Numbered from the stretch's first letter, positions 1 through 6,858 are shown. The stretch: DNA of 7,192 nt from Aquificaceae bacterium (GCA_015492115.1 WGFS01000014.1:1-7192); one strand, 5' to 3'. The notes: generated from the letters alone by a model not told the origin. A program made the numbers and translations.

Positions 1-40
1 AGGACTTTCACGGGGAAGTATTATACCCCTGTGAGTGCGT

Positions 41-46
41 TATCAT
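41..46 (+). promoter_or_regulatory. possible -10 hexamer TATCAT before the LptF/G-like gene
   Basis: TATCAT ends 10 nt before the ATG at 57, and no Shine-Dalgarno sequence lies in between. A good -35 at the expected distance is not visible, and the upstream region is cut by the window edge. A second AT-rich candidate, TATTAT at 19-24, is equally possible. If 41-46 is used, the 5' leader would be only about 4 nt. This is weak evidence, listed because the same geometry recurs at other starts in the window. Confidence 0.25.
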
Positions 47-56
47 AGACAAAATA

Positions 57-917
57 ATGCTCAGAGCGCTCATACTCTGGAAGGTCACAAGAAACACCTA
101 TCTGACAGCCCTCATTCTGTCCTTCATCCTCCTCATGGTTCAGATATTCAGGATAGGTTTTATAATCTTCGGTCTTCCTCTCACGAGCTCGGTTCCCTTC
201 TTCCTCATATGGTTCGTGTACTACAGCTTCTTCTTCATACCCGACGGTATAATCGCTTCCACCGCGACCGCGGTCTATGAGCTTAAAGAGAAGAGGCTTC
301 TGCACGTTATATACTCCTTTCACCTATCACCCTCAAAGCTCTTTTTCTACTTCTCAATGCCTGTGCTGTTCTTCCTTCTTATCTCTGGAGTCTTCTCCTT
401 CTTTCTCTTTGATGAGCAGGTTTCTTTTGCAAGGAGGGGACTTCTGATCCAGTACAAGGATAAGTTCTTTGAGAACCTTCCGGAGAAGACCTTTCTGTCC
501 TCGGGCGATGTGGTCGTGTACGCGGAGGAGAGGAAGGGGAAGGAACTGAGAAACATATTCCTCAAGTACAAGAACACCCATATCCTTGCCAAGAGGGCTG
601 TCTATGAGGGAAGCGGAAGATTCCTCTTTGAGAAGGGTTCGCTCCTGACCAGGGAGAGGGGGAAGTACTTCCTCATGGAGTTCAATAAGTACTGGCTGGA
701 TACGGAAGAGTTCCTCTCCGCGGAGATAAGGGAACAAAAGGTCAGAAAGGGGAGGATACTGAACCTCGCCAACACACTGTCAATAGTCCCCTTCTTCGGG
801 TTAGTCTTTCTGGGTGCCTTAAAGTTCTGCAGGACGCACACTCAGGTTTACTACCTTGTAGCCCTTGGGATAATACTTCACCAGCTCCTTCTCTTCGGGC
901 TGAAGGTCAGCCTTTGA
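57..917 (+). CDS. LptF/LptG family permease (LPS export ABC transporter), short variant
   Basis: Inner-membrane protein of 286 aa, read as a YjgP/YjgQ (LptF/LptG) permease, the membrane half of the LptB2FG transporter that pulls lipopolysaccharide out of the inner membrane. Seen in the sequence: three hydrophobic segments (about 13-35, 44-66, 96-118); between the second and third a charged cytoplasmic loop beginning ELKEKRLLHVIYSF, in the place of the coupling helix that meets LptB; a hydrophilic, beta-rich stretch at 120-225 matching the periplasmic jellyroll; then two more segments (about 238-256 and 264-282). The family normally has six segments and about 350 aa, so the last helix seems to be missing. 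The ATG at 57 gives the usual short N-terminus before TM1. The frame is open to the window edge, but the upstream codons do not look membrane-like. I cannot tell LptF from LptG. Its last 11 bp overlap the end of the opposing gene. Confidence 0.75.
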   Translation: MLRALILWKVTRNTYLTALILSFILLMVQIFRIGFIIFGLPLTSSVPFFLIWFVYYSFFFIPDGIIASTATAVYELKEKRLLHVIYSFHLSPSKLFFYFSMPVLFFLLISGVFSFFLFDEQVSFARRGLLIQYKDKFFENLPEKTFLSSGDVVVYAEERKGKELRNIFLKYKNTHILAKRAVYEGSGRFLFEKGSLLTRERGKYFLMEFNKYWLDTEEFLSAEIREQKVRKGRILNLANTLSIVPFFGLVFLGALKFCRTHTQVYYLVALGIILHQLLLFGLKVSL

Positions 918-1230
918 GGGTCTTTATCTCCCTTCCCAGCTTCTCCTGGACGGATTCAACCTTGCTCCTGAGCCTGCCCGACTTACCTTCCCTGTAGTCT
1001 ATCTTCATGGTTATGGATATACGAGGGCACTCCTTCTTCAGCTCCTCAAAGCCCTTCTTAAGAACGTTCATCACCTCGTCCCAGTCCTCTCCCTCAACTA
1101 TGGTGCCCATGGGTGTGAGGACGTAGGGGAGTCCAGAGCGATCCACTATGTCAACCACTTTGGCGACATATCTGCTCACGCTCTCTCCCTTCCCGAGAGG
1201 CGTCATGCTCACGAACACGAGGAAGCTCAT
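907..1230 (-). CDS. thiamine-binding protein, YkoF/MTH1187 (DUF77, UPF0045) family
   Basis: Small cytosolic protein of 107 aa with a ferredoxin-like fold. Members of this family bind thiamine or its hydroxymethylpyrimidine part and are thought to buffer or deliver thiamine; no enzymatic reaction is known. Visible family signatures: the N-terminal strand MSFLVFVSMTPLGKGESVSRY (residues 1-21), the YVLTPMGTIVEG core at about 36-47 followed by WDEVM, and the C-terminal strand ITMKIDYREGKSG followed by KVESV. The length is typical (about 95-105 aa). It begins 13 nt after the stop of the large c-di-GMP gene on the same strand, so the two are probably co-transcribed, but a TATAAT 7 nt before its ATG may give it its own leaderless transcript. 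No Shine-Dalgarno sequence and no TPP riboswitch are visible. Its final 11 bp overlap the tail of the opposing permease gene. Confidence 0.88.
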   Translation of the reverse strand: MSFLVFVSMTPLGKGESVSRYVAKVVDIVDRSGLPYVLTPMGTIVEGEDWDEVMNVLKKGFEELKKECPRISITMKIDYREGKSGRLRSKVESVQEKLGREIKTLKG

Positions 1231-1237
1231 GCTTAGG

Positions 1238-1243
1238 ATTATA
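1238..1243 (-). promoter_or_regulatory. -10-like TATAAT directly upstream of the thiamine-binding gene
   Basis: On the minus strand a perfect TATAAT abuts the TGA stop of the upstream gene and ends 7 nt before the ATG at 1230. A transcript from it would begin at or next to the start codon. No TTGACA-like -35 lies 16-18 nt upstream; the sequence there is AGGAGG-like. It could be a chance hexamer in a short spacer. Confidence 0.35.
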
Positions 1244-4105
1244 TCAAAGGAGCTCTAACGCCTCCTCCTTTGGCATAGGTCTGGCAAAGTAGAAGCCCTG
1301 AACGTAGGTGCATCCGAGTTCACGTAGGATCACAAACTGTTCCTCTCTCTCCACACCCTCCGCGACAGTCTCAAGCCCCAGCTTCTTGGAGAGATGTATG
1401 ACCGCCTCAACCACCGCAAGGGTTCTCCTGCTCTCAAGCATCCTCTTTACGAACCGCAGATCTATCTTGAGTATGTCAACAGGGAGGCTCTCAAGGTAGG
1501 CGAGGGAAGAGTATCCAGTCCCGAAGTCATCAACCGCTACCCTGACCCCTGCGGAGCGAACTTCCTCCAAGAACTCCCTCGTGTAGTCCATATCCTCCAC
1601 CAGGAGCCGTTCTGTTATCTCAAGGATCAGCCCGGGACCCACGTCTTTCGCAACATCTCTGACGAGCTTCACGAAGCCCTCGTCCCTGAAGCTGGCGGGG
1701 GACACGTTGAAGGAGAATACGGTTCCTTTCTTTGAAAGGATAAGCTCTCTGAGCTCCAGGAGGATCTTGTTCTCAACCTCCCTTATGAGACCCGTCCTCT
1801 CAAGGATCAGAATGAACTCTTTGGGGCTCAGTATATTTCCCTCCCTGTCCTTCATCCTGAGGAGAACCTCAAAGCCAGCGATCTTCTCTGTGTCCGTTCT
1901 GTAATAAGGTTGAAGGAAGAAGGTGAACCTCCCCTCCTCAACCGCAGACCTTATCTCACTCCTCGCCTTCAGAGTTTCCTCCACCCTGCGGTTTATCTCC
2001 CGGCTGAAGAACCTGTAGGTGTTCTCACCCTCTCTCTTTGAAAAGGAGAGGGCTATGTATGCTTTCTCCATCAAACTTTTAACAGTTCTTGCATCCTGTG
2101 GGTAAACGGATGCCCCGATGTTCACACTTAGGGGGACATCGTCCCCGTTCACCCTGACTGGCTGTAAGAGGGAGTTTATCAGCTTGTCCGTTACCGTAGT
2201 TATCTCCTTCTCGGATATACCTTTAACGAACACCGCGAACTCGTCCCCTCCTATCCTGCCCACTATATCCCTCTTGAAGAGGGTCTCCTGAAGTCTCCTG
2301 GCGACCTCCTTCAGAACTGCATCACCGGCGCTGGTTCCAAGTATCTGGTTTATGCTGGCGAGTCCTACTATGTCTATTACGTAGAGGACGTGGATACTGC
2401 TCCTCTCCTTTTCCAGAGCGAGCTCCGCGGAGGCTATAAACCCCTCTCTGTTGGGAAGACCCGTAAGTGGATCCGTGTACTTTAACCTTGCAAGCTCCTC
2501 TTCAAGCGACCTTTCTGCGGTGATATCCCTCCCTATGGAAACGAACCTGACCTCGCCTTTAGCAACCTGTACCGGGATTATCGTCTGGTCAAGATAGAAG
2601 AGTCCTCCGCTCTTCTTTCTGTTTATGAAGACCTCCTGGAACACCTTTCCAGCCTTTATGGTGCTCCACAGCCTGCGGTAGAACTCGGTATCGTGGTAGC
2701 CAGACTTGAATATGCTCGGTCTCTTACCTATCAGCTCCTCGGAGCTGTAACCCGATATCTTTGTAACAGCCTCGTTGACGTAGAGTATCCTTCCGTTCTC
2801 GTCTGTTATCAGCACCCACTCGTGTCCCTTCTCTATGGCGACGTTCACCATCCTGAGGAACTTGTCCTTCTTTATCCTCTCAAGGGCATGGGAGAGATCA
2901 GACTGAACCTCCTTCAGGAACTCAAGCTCCTCCTCTGTAAACATCTTAGGCATGTGGGAGTAAAGGTTCAGAACAGCAACCGTCTTCCCTTCAACCTGAA
3001 GGGGAATCGCACAGGAGGAGAGGAAGTTCCTCCTCAGCATCTCCTCACGCCAGGGTTCCACATTGGGGTTAGTCCTCGTGTCGGGGTTTACCACTATCCT
3101 CCCCTCCCTGAGTGCTCTCCCCGTGGGTCCTCTCCCCTCCGGAAGCCTCTCGTCTATAGATATCTTCAGCCTTTCAACGTAACCTTCGTTGTCCCCGCAG
3201 ACGTGGAGGGGTTTGACGTATCCACTCCTCTCATCTGGCACGCCCACCCATGTCATCCTGAAGTCCGCCTCTCCAACCAGAACCTCGCAGACCTTCCTCA
3301 GAAGTTCCTTCTCGTCAAGGGCGGACACTATCAGCTCGTTTACCCTGCTGAGAGCCTTGAATAGCCTCTCATACCTGACCCTCTTGGTTATGTCAAAGAA
3401 TATGACGAAGCCTGCGGGTCTGTTGTTCCAGGTTACGGTCTTGGTGTATATGAACGCGTACCTCAGGGTTCCATCCTTCGTTCTAAGGGGGAACTCTGTG
3501 TAAACCCTCTCAAACTTTTCCCCTTTGATCCTCCTCCGGGCGATCTCCTTTACCATCTCCCTGTATTCGGGAGCGACGATCTCGTGAACCGGGAGACCGC
3601 AGAGTTCATCCTTGGAGTAACCGAAGAGTTCCTGGGCGGTTCTGTTGGCATAAACTATGGTTTCCTGATATATGATCACCCCCACCTGGGGAGTGGTGTC
3701 TATCACGTTGAAGACCTCGTAGTACTCCATGTCCCTGGAGACGTCCTCAATGACACCGGCGACCTCTATCTCACTCTCCCCGAGAACGTCCACGAAGCTT
3801 ACCGCATCTCTGAGGTATATGTAGTTCCCGTCCTTTCTCCTGAACCTGTAAATTCGGCTTATGAGATCCTTTCCCTCCGCGAGCTCCCTGCACTCAAAGT
3901 AAACCCTCTCCCTGTCCTCGGGGTGGACGTTTCTAAACCACCAGTTGGGGTCATTCTTTATCTCCTCAAGCTTCCAGCCCGTTATCTTCTCTATCCAGGA
4001 GTTCAGAAAGCTTATCTCTTTGAACACCACCCTCCCGCCTTCTATCTTTGCCTTTGCCTGGTAGAGGGCGATGGGGAACCTGGATATCAAACCCTCTCTA
4101 TTCAT
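1244..4105 (-). CDS. cytosolic c-di-GMP turnover protein, PAS-PAS-GAF-PAS-GGDEF-EAL
   Basis: A 953-aa signalling protein that should make and/or break cyclic di-GMP in response to small-molecule or redox cues. No signal peptide or membrane segment is seen, so it is soluble. Domain order: PAS_3-like (about 10-125), PAS (128-245), GAF (257-412, with the GPTGRALREGR core), PAS (415-533), GGDEF (543-700), EAL (712-953). In GGDEF the signature RIGGDEF (617-623), the DPLTGLPNR entry motif, the first metal Asp (D578) and guanine-binding N586 and D595 are present. The second Asp of DxD is V580, the usual Lys three before N586 is A583, and the RxxD inhibitory site reads FKRD (610-613). In EAL (here EVL, E746) the residues matching the metal and catalytic set are all present: N800, E829, D859, D860, K880, D882, E916, Q936. 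I infer net phosphodiesterase activity with a weak or regulatory GGDEF half. It leads a two-gene unit with the thiamine-binding gene. Confidence 0.93.
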   Translation of the reverse strand: MNREGLISRFPIALYQAKAKIEGGRVVFKEISFLNSWIEKITGWKLEEIKNDPNWWFRNVHPEDRERVYFECRELAEGKDLISRIYRFRRKDGNYIYLRDAVSFVDVLGESEIEVAGVIEDVSRDMEYYEVFNVIDTTPQVGVIIYQETIVYANRTAQELFGYSKDELCGLPVHEIVAPEYREMVKEIARRRIKGEKFERVYTEFPLRTKDGTLRYAFIYTKTVTWNNRPAGFVIFFDITKRVRYERLFKALSRVNELIVSALDEKELLRKVCEVLVGEADFRMTWVGVPDERSGYVKPLHVCGDNEGYVERLKISIDERLPEGRGPTGRALREGRIVVNPDTRTNPNVEPWREEMLRRNFLSSCAIPLQVEGKTVAVLNLYSHMPKMFTEEELEFLKEVQSDLSHALERIKKDKFLRMVNVAIEKGHEWVLITDENGRILYVNEAVTKISGYSSEELIGKRPSIFKSGYHDTEFYRRLWSTIKAGKVFQEVFINRKKSGGLFYLDQTIIPVQVAKGEVRFVSIGRDITAERSLEEELARLKYTDPLTGLPNREGFIASAELALEKERSSIHVLYVIDIVGLASINQILGTSAGDAVLKEVARRLQETLFKRDIVGRIGGDEFAVFVKGISEKEITTVTDKLINSLLQPVRVNGDDVPLSVNIGASVYPQDARTVKSLMEKAYIALSFSKREGENTYRFFSREINRRVEETLKARSEIRSAVEEGRFTFFLQPYYRTDTEKIAGFEVLLRMKDREGNILSPKEFILILERTGLIREVENKILLELRELILSKKGTVFSFNVSPASFRDEGFVKLVRDVAKDVGPGLILEITERLLVEDMDYTREFLEEVRSAGVRVAVDDFGTGYSSLAYLESLPVDILKIDLRFVKRMLESRRTLAVVEAVIHLSKKLGLETVAEGVEREEQFVILRELGCTYVQGFYFARPMPKEEALELL

Positions 4106-4113
4106 TTGGATTA

Positions 4114-4119
4114 ATTATA
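4114..4119 (-). promoter_or_regulatory. -10 TATAAT for the c-di-GMP protein gene (near-leaderless)
   Basis: A consensus TATAAT on the minus strand ends 8 nt before the ATG at 4105. Transcription starting about 7 nt after it would leave a leader of 1-2 nt. An AGGAGA lies further upstream (4121-4126), but it is 15 nt from the start codon, too far for ordinary ribosome binding, and would not be in the mRNA. A weak -35 (TGATTG, 17-nt spacer) can be drawn. Confidence 0.5.
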
Positions 4120-4130
4120 GTCTCCTGTTG

Positions 4131-4136
4131 TAAAAT
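4131..4136 (+). promoter_or_regulatory. -10-like TAAAAT for the YkuD/NTF2 gene
   Basis: In the 42-bp divergent gap a TAAAAT ends 11 nt before the ATG at 4148. A poor -35 (TTGGAT at about 4107-4112, spacer near 18-19 nt) would reach almost to the start codon of the divergent gene, so the two promoters overlap and may compete. No Shine-Dalgarno sequence is present before 4148. Confidence 0.4.
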
Positions 4137-4147
4137 CAATCACCGAC

Positions 4148-5362
4148 ATGAGGTGGTTCTTCCTCATCCTTTTCCTTGTAACCTTGTCCTTTGGAGGGCA
4201 TCCTGAAGACCTTGAAAGGGGAAAACTGCTCGCATCCTTCAAGCGGTTCGTTGAGGGGCATGCCACCGACTACGACCTTTACCTGATCAAGAGCCTGGCG
4301 GAGGACATAAAGGAGGAACCTCCGGAGTACATAAAGTTCTTCGCAAAGGGTCTCATAGCTGAAAGAAGGGGGAACATGGAGGAAGCCATAGAGAACTATC
4401 TTAAGTCAATAGAGCTTAAGTCCGACTACAACCCCTCCTACTTCAGGTTCAACGAGCTGATAAGGAAGGTGAAGAACCCGGAGGTCTTCCGCCAGAAGAT
4501 GACAGACATAATCTGGAGCAGGTTCAGCATACCTCCCCCCGTGATAGTGGAAAATCCGGACGACAAGTACGTCTTCCTCGTTGAGAAGATGTCCCAGTAC
4601 CTGCTAATATACAAGGGAAAGACCCTTGAGAACCTCTATCCTGTGACGACCGGTCAGGACTGGGAGGACAAGTGGGTTGAGGGGGACAGGAGAACCCCGG
4701 AGGGAATTTACTACTTCACCAAGTTCATTCCTTCCAGAAAGCTCCCCAAGATGTACGGTGGTATAGCGGTAGTTCTCAACTACCCGAACCCGGTTGACAG
4801 GCTCCTCGGCAAGGGGGGAGGCGGTATATGGCTCCACGGAAGCGATAAGAAGAACAGGAACGACATACCTTTCAGCACGAGGGGATGCGTGGTTGCGGAC
4901 AACAACGACCTGAAAAGTATAGTCAAGAGGATCGCCAGGAACAACACCCTCATAGCCATATACAAGGAGATACCCACGGACATAGAGGTTGACGATGTGC
5001 TCGGCTTCTTACAAACGTGGGTGAAGAGCTGGGAAGATAGAGACGTTGACACCTATCTCTCCCTCTACTCGGACAGGTTCACGTGGAAGAGGGGAGGATA
5101 CAAGTCCTGGGAGAGGTACAAGAGAAGGGTTATACTCAGCAAGAAGAAGATAGATGTGGACATAAAAGACCTGACTGTACTCGCCTTCAGGAGGGGGCTC
5201 TCCGAGGACATTGAGTACTACGTCGCCGAGTTCGTTCAGGTTTACAGGTCTGATACCTACGCGGACAGAGGCTTCAAGAGGCTGTACATAATAAAGGAGA
5301 ATGGGAAGCTGAAGATATTGAAGGAGGAGTTCAGGAAGGAGAGAAGCTCTAAACGATCCTGA
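4148..5362 (+). CDS. secreted YkuD-fold L,D-carboxypeptidase/transpeptidase with NTF2-like domain (Csd6/Pgp2-like)
   Basis: A 404-aa exported peptidoglycan enzyme. Residues 1-17 form a signal peptide (MRW, hydrophobic core, FGG). Residues 20-125 are helical and include a TPR-like segment (about 64-100, [15 protein letters not shown]). The YkuD catalytic domain spans about 138-275. Its motif is readable: H230-G-S, then 17 residues on STRGC with C247 as the expected nucleophile, followed by VVADNNDL where many transpeptidases have an Arg two after the Cys. Residues 279-396 resemble an NTF2/SnoaL-like domain ([21 protein letters not shown]). Helical segment, YkuD and NTF2-like in this order is the plan of H. 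pylori Csd6 and C. jejuni Pgp2, which remove the terminal D-Ala from tetrapeptides and set cell shape. I therefore favour L,D-carboxypeptidase, with L,D-transpeptidase as the alternative. It diverges from the c-di-GMP gene by 42 bp, and its last 14 bp overlap the end of hisF. Confidence 0.85.
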   Translation: MRWFFLILFLVTLSFGGHPEDLERGKLLASFKRFVEGHATDYDLYLIKSLAEDIKEEPPEYIKFFAKGLIAERRGNMEEAIENYLKSIELKSDYNPSYFRFNELIRKVKNPEVFRQKMTDIIWSRFSIPPPVIVENPDDKYVFLVEKMSQYLLIYKGKTLENLYPVTTGQDWEDKWVEGDRRTPEGIYYFTKFIPSRKLPKMYGGIAVVLNYPNPVDRLLGKGGGGIWLHGSDKKNRNDIPFSTRGCVVADNNDLKSIVKRIARNNTLIAIYKEIPTDIEVDDVLGFLQTWVKSWEDRDVDTYLSLYSDRFTWKRGGYKSWERYKRRVILSKKKIDVDIKDLTVLAFRRGLSEDIEYYVAEFVQVYRSDTYADRGFKRLYIIKENGKLKILKEEFRKERSSKRS

Positions 5363-6107
5363 CGACAACCCCTTTATCTTTAAGATACTCCTTCAGCTCG
5401 GGTATGCTGAGCTCTCTGAAGTGGAAGAGAGAAGCTGCAAGAGCTGCATCCACACCACCTTCAACGAATACCTCGTAGAAGTGCTCCCTGCTCCCCGCAC
5501 CACCGCTCGCTATCACGGGTATGTTCACCGCATCTGTGACAGACCTGCAGAGTTCCACATCGTAACCCGCCTTAGTCCCGTCCCTGTCCATGGAGGTCAG
5601 GAGTATCTCCCCTGCACCGAGGCTCTCAACCTTCTTTGCCCACTCCACCGCGTCCATACCCGTTGGAGTCCTGCCACCGTTTATGTAAACTTCCCAGCTT
5701 TCTCCCTTCCTCTTTGCGTCTATCGCAACCACTATGCACTGGGAACCGAAGAGCTTGGCACCCTCACGGACTACAGAGGGGTTCTTTACCGCGGAGGTGT
5801 TAACCGAGACCTTGTCAGCCCCCGCTTCAAGGAGCTTCCTCATGTCCTCCACATTCCTTATCCCACCGCCTACCGTAAAGGGCATGAAGACCGTTTCCGC
5901 AACCTTCCGGACGACCTCAATCATTATCTTCCTCTCCTCAGCTGAGGCGGTTATGTCAAGGAAGACGAGCTCGTCAGCACCTTCCTGCTCGTATCTCTTT
6001 GCCACCTCCACGGGGTCTCCCGCATCCCGGAGGTTCAGGAACTTTACACCCTTAACTACCCTTCCCTTGTCCACGTCTAAGCAGGGAATTATCCTCTTGG
6101 CAAGCAT
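5349..6107 (-). CDS. hisF: imidazole glycerol phosphate synthase, cyclase subunit HisF
   Basis: A 252-aa cytosolic TIM barrel. With the glutaminase HisH it turns PRFAR and ammonia into imidazole glycerol phosphate (histidine biosynthesis) and AICAR (recycled to purines). The catalytic pair is in place: D11 in RIIPCLDV and D130 in IVVAID. Phosphate-binding loops VGGGIRN (about 79-85), TSMDRDG (171-177) and ASGGAGS (200-206) are intact. The length is standard and the start [12 protein letters not shown] is the usual one. No other his gene adjoins it; hisH must lie elsewhere, so histidine genes are scattered here. It has its own TATAAT 23 nt upstream of the ATG. No Shine-Dalgarno sequence is seen. 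Its last 14 bp overlap the tail of the opposing YkuD-type gene. Confidence 0.98.
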   Translation of the reverse strand: MLAKRIIPCLDVDKGRVVKGVKFLNLRDAGDPVEVAKRYEQEGADELVFLDITASAEERKIMIEVVRKVAETVFMPFTVGGGIRNVEDMRKLLEAGADKVSVNTSAVKNPSVVREGAKLFGSQCIVVAIDAKRKGESWEVYINGGRTPTGMDAVEWAKKVESLGAGEILLTSMDRDGTKAGYDVELCRSVTDAVNIPVIASGGAGSREHFYEVFVEGGVDAALAASLFHFRELSIPELKEYLKDKGVVVRIV

Positions 6108-6130
6108 GGCAGACTCAGTACGTGAGCACC

Positions 6131-6136
6131 ATTATA
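6131..6136 (-). promoter_or_regulatory. -10 TATAAT for hisF
   Basis: A minus-strand TATAAT ends 23 nt before the hisF ATG, giving a leader of about 16 nt. No TTGACA-like -35 lies 17 nt upstream. The sequence ATTATAAT is palindromic and also reads TATAAT on the plus strand (6133-6138), but no plus-strand gene follows. The 81-bp gap between the vapC stop and hisF suggests that hisF is transcribed independently. Confidence 0.5.
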
Positions 6137-6159
6137 ATATCAGAGGGAATAACCACGCA

Positions 6160-6171
6160 CTGTATTTACAG
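6160..6171. promoter_or_regulatory. short dyad CTGTA-tt-TACAG upstream of hisF
   Basis: A perfect 5-bp inverted repeat with a 2-bp centre lies just beyond the -35 region of the hisF promoter and 18 nt past the vapC stop. It could be a repressor site. It is too small, and lacks a following T-run, to be a vapC terminator. A dyad this short can occur by chance. Confidence 0.25.
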
Positions 6172-6188
6172 GATCAAGCCGAGACAGT

Positions 6189-6599
6189 TCACAGAATCCT
6201 GACCCTCAGGTTGTCAACCTTCTTGAAATCTGTTTCGTCAAAGGTTATAAGCTCATCCGCTCCATTATGGAGTGTCCAGGAAGATATTACCGCATCGGCG
6301 AACTTTATATTCTTTTCCCTGTAAAGCCCGAGAGCCGATCTCACAACACCAGAGAGCTCAACATTCATACCGGGAGTGTTTATAAGAGACTCCACTATTT
6401 CAGATATTTCTTCCTTGCTCACACGGTAAATCTTCTCCAGAACCCAGACTATCTCTGCGGTCACTATAAAAGGGACAAAGATCTCCACCTCTCCCCTTAT
6501 CGCCTGTTCAACGAGTTCCTTTGCTTTCGTGAACTTACTTTCATCATCCACAGTGAATAGACGGATGAATACACTTGTATCAACCACTACCTTTTTCAC
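6189..6599 (-). CDS. vapC: PIN-domain ribonuclease toxin, VapC type
   Basis: A 136-aa PIN-domain protein expected to be a Mg2+-dependent ribonuclease that stops growth by cutting RNA when free of its antitoxin. The acidic active-site set is readable: D7 in [13 protein letters not shown]49 in [10 protein letters not shown]102 in [10 protein letters not shown] and D121 in LITFDETDF. The length is typical. The start is a GTG (6597-6599) inside the 3' end of the antitoxin gene, a 20-bp overlap in another frame that points to translational coupling. A GAGGAGG at 6612-6618 sits 12 nt upstream. Antitoxin first, toxin second is the standard VapBC order. GC is lower than in hisF: in 60-base samples, 24 of 60 at 6541-6600 against 35 of 60 at 5581-5640. 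The RNA target cannot be told from sequence. Confidence 0.9.
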   Translation of the reverse strand: MKKVVVDTSVFIRLFTVDDESKFTKAKELVEQAIRGEVEIFVPFIVTAEIVWVLEKIYRVSKEEISEIVESLINTPGMNVELSGVVRSALGLYREKNIKFADAVISSWTLHNGADELITFDETDFKKVDNLRVRIL

Positions 6600-6840
6600 G
6601 TTCTCTTATAGCCTCCTCAACAGCCTTGTCTATATCCCTTCTGTTTACCCCTCTTCTTCCCCTCAGGAACCCGTAGAAATCCTTGATGGTCTTAGCCTTT
6701 TTCAGTTCTATTCCACCCCCCTTCTTCTCAAGTATCAGAACATCCCCTTCCTCTATACCCAGTTCTTCCCTGATCTTCTTGGGAAGAGTTATCTGACCCT
6801 TTGGAAGAACCTTTACTACAGCTCCATCTTTTACTACCAT
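6580..6840 (-). CDS. vapB: AbrB/SpoVT-type antitoxin, VapB
   Basis: An 86-aa antitoxin. Residues about 5-48 form a swapped-hairpin AbrB DNA-binding domain with the family motif LPKGQITLPKKIREELGIEEGD. Residues 53-83 (DFYGFLRGRRGVN, then a charged helix) are the region that in this family wraps the PIN toxin and blocks its active site. It overlaps the toxin gene by 20 bp. It is expected to bind its own promoter, alone or with VapC, and a palindrome next to its -10 (6871-6886) is a good candidate site. The ATG at 6838-6840 is chosen because AGGAG (6849-6853) lies 8 nt before it. This is the only gene in the window with a clean Shine-Dalgarno sequence. Confidence 0.92.
   Translation of the reverse strand: MVVKDGAVVKVLPKGQITLPKKIREELGIEEGDVLILEKKGGGIELKKAKTIKDFYGFLRGRRGVNRRDIDKAVEEAIREREKGSG
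6612..6618 (-). promoter_or_regulatory. ribosome binding site for vapC, inside vapB
   Basis: GAGGAGG, within the vapB codons for Glu-Glu-Ala near its C-terminus, lies 12 nt before the vapC GTG. The spacing is longer than ideal and the start codon is weak, which fits lower toxin than antitoxin synthesis and dependence on translation of vapB. Confidence 0.45.
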
Positions 6841-6848
6841 TTCATTTT

Positions 6849-6853
6849 CTCCT
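6849..6853 (-). promoter_or_regulatory. Shine-Dalgarno AGGAG of vapB
   Basis: AGGAG is followed by 8 nt and then the ATG of vapB. An earlier out-of-frame ATG only 3 nt after the AGGAG opens a three-codon frame that stops at once, so the downstream ATG is the real start. Confidence 0.7.
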
Positions 6854-6858
6854 ACTCT

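Noticed and set aside
1..56. Upstream extension of the permease or a preceding gene
   Set aside because: The permease frame is open to the edge but the codons give no membrane or family features, and the other two plus-strand frames stop at 32-34 and 46-48; too short to call.
21..323. Minus-strand open frame of 100 codons at the left edge
   Set aside because: It lies opposite the permease N-terminus and its product has no family features; the membrane-protein frame is the real one.
1231..1243. TPP riboswitch before the thiamine-binding gene
   Set aside because: The spacer is only 13 nt, far too short, and no THI-box sequence is present.
2693..3364. Plus-strand open frame of 223 codons
   Set aside because: It is a shadow within the PAS/GAF region of the c-di-GMP gene, whose domains are unmistakable on the other strand.
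5421..6324. Plus-strand open frames of 174 and 196 codons
   Set aside because: They lie opposite hisF and the vapC end, with Ser/Thr/Arg-rich products and no recognisable domain.
6835..6846. Three-codon upstream frame (ATG AAA TGG TAG) overlapping the vapB start
   Set aside because: Only 3 nt separate its ATG from the AGGAG, so initiation is unlikely; it is probably chance.
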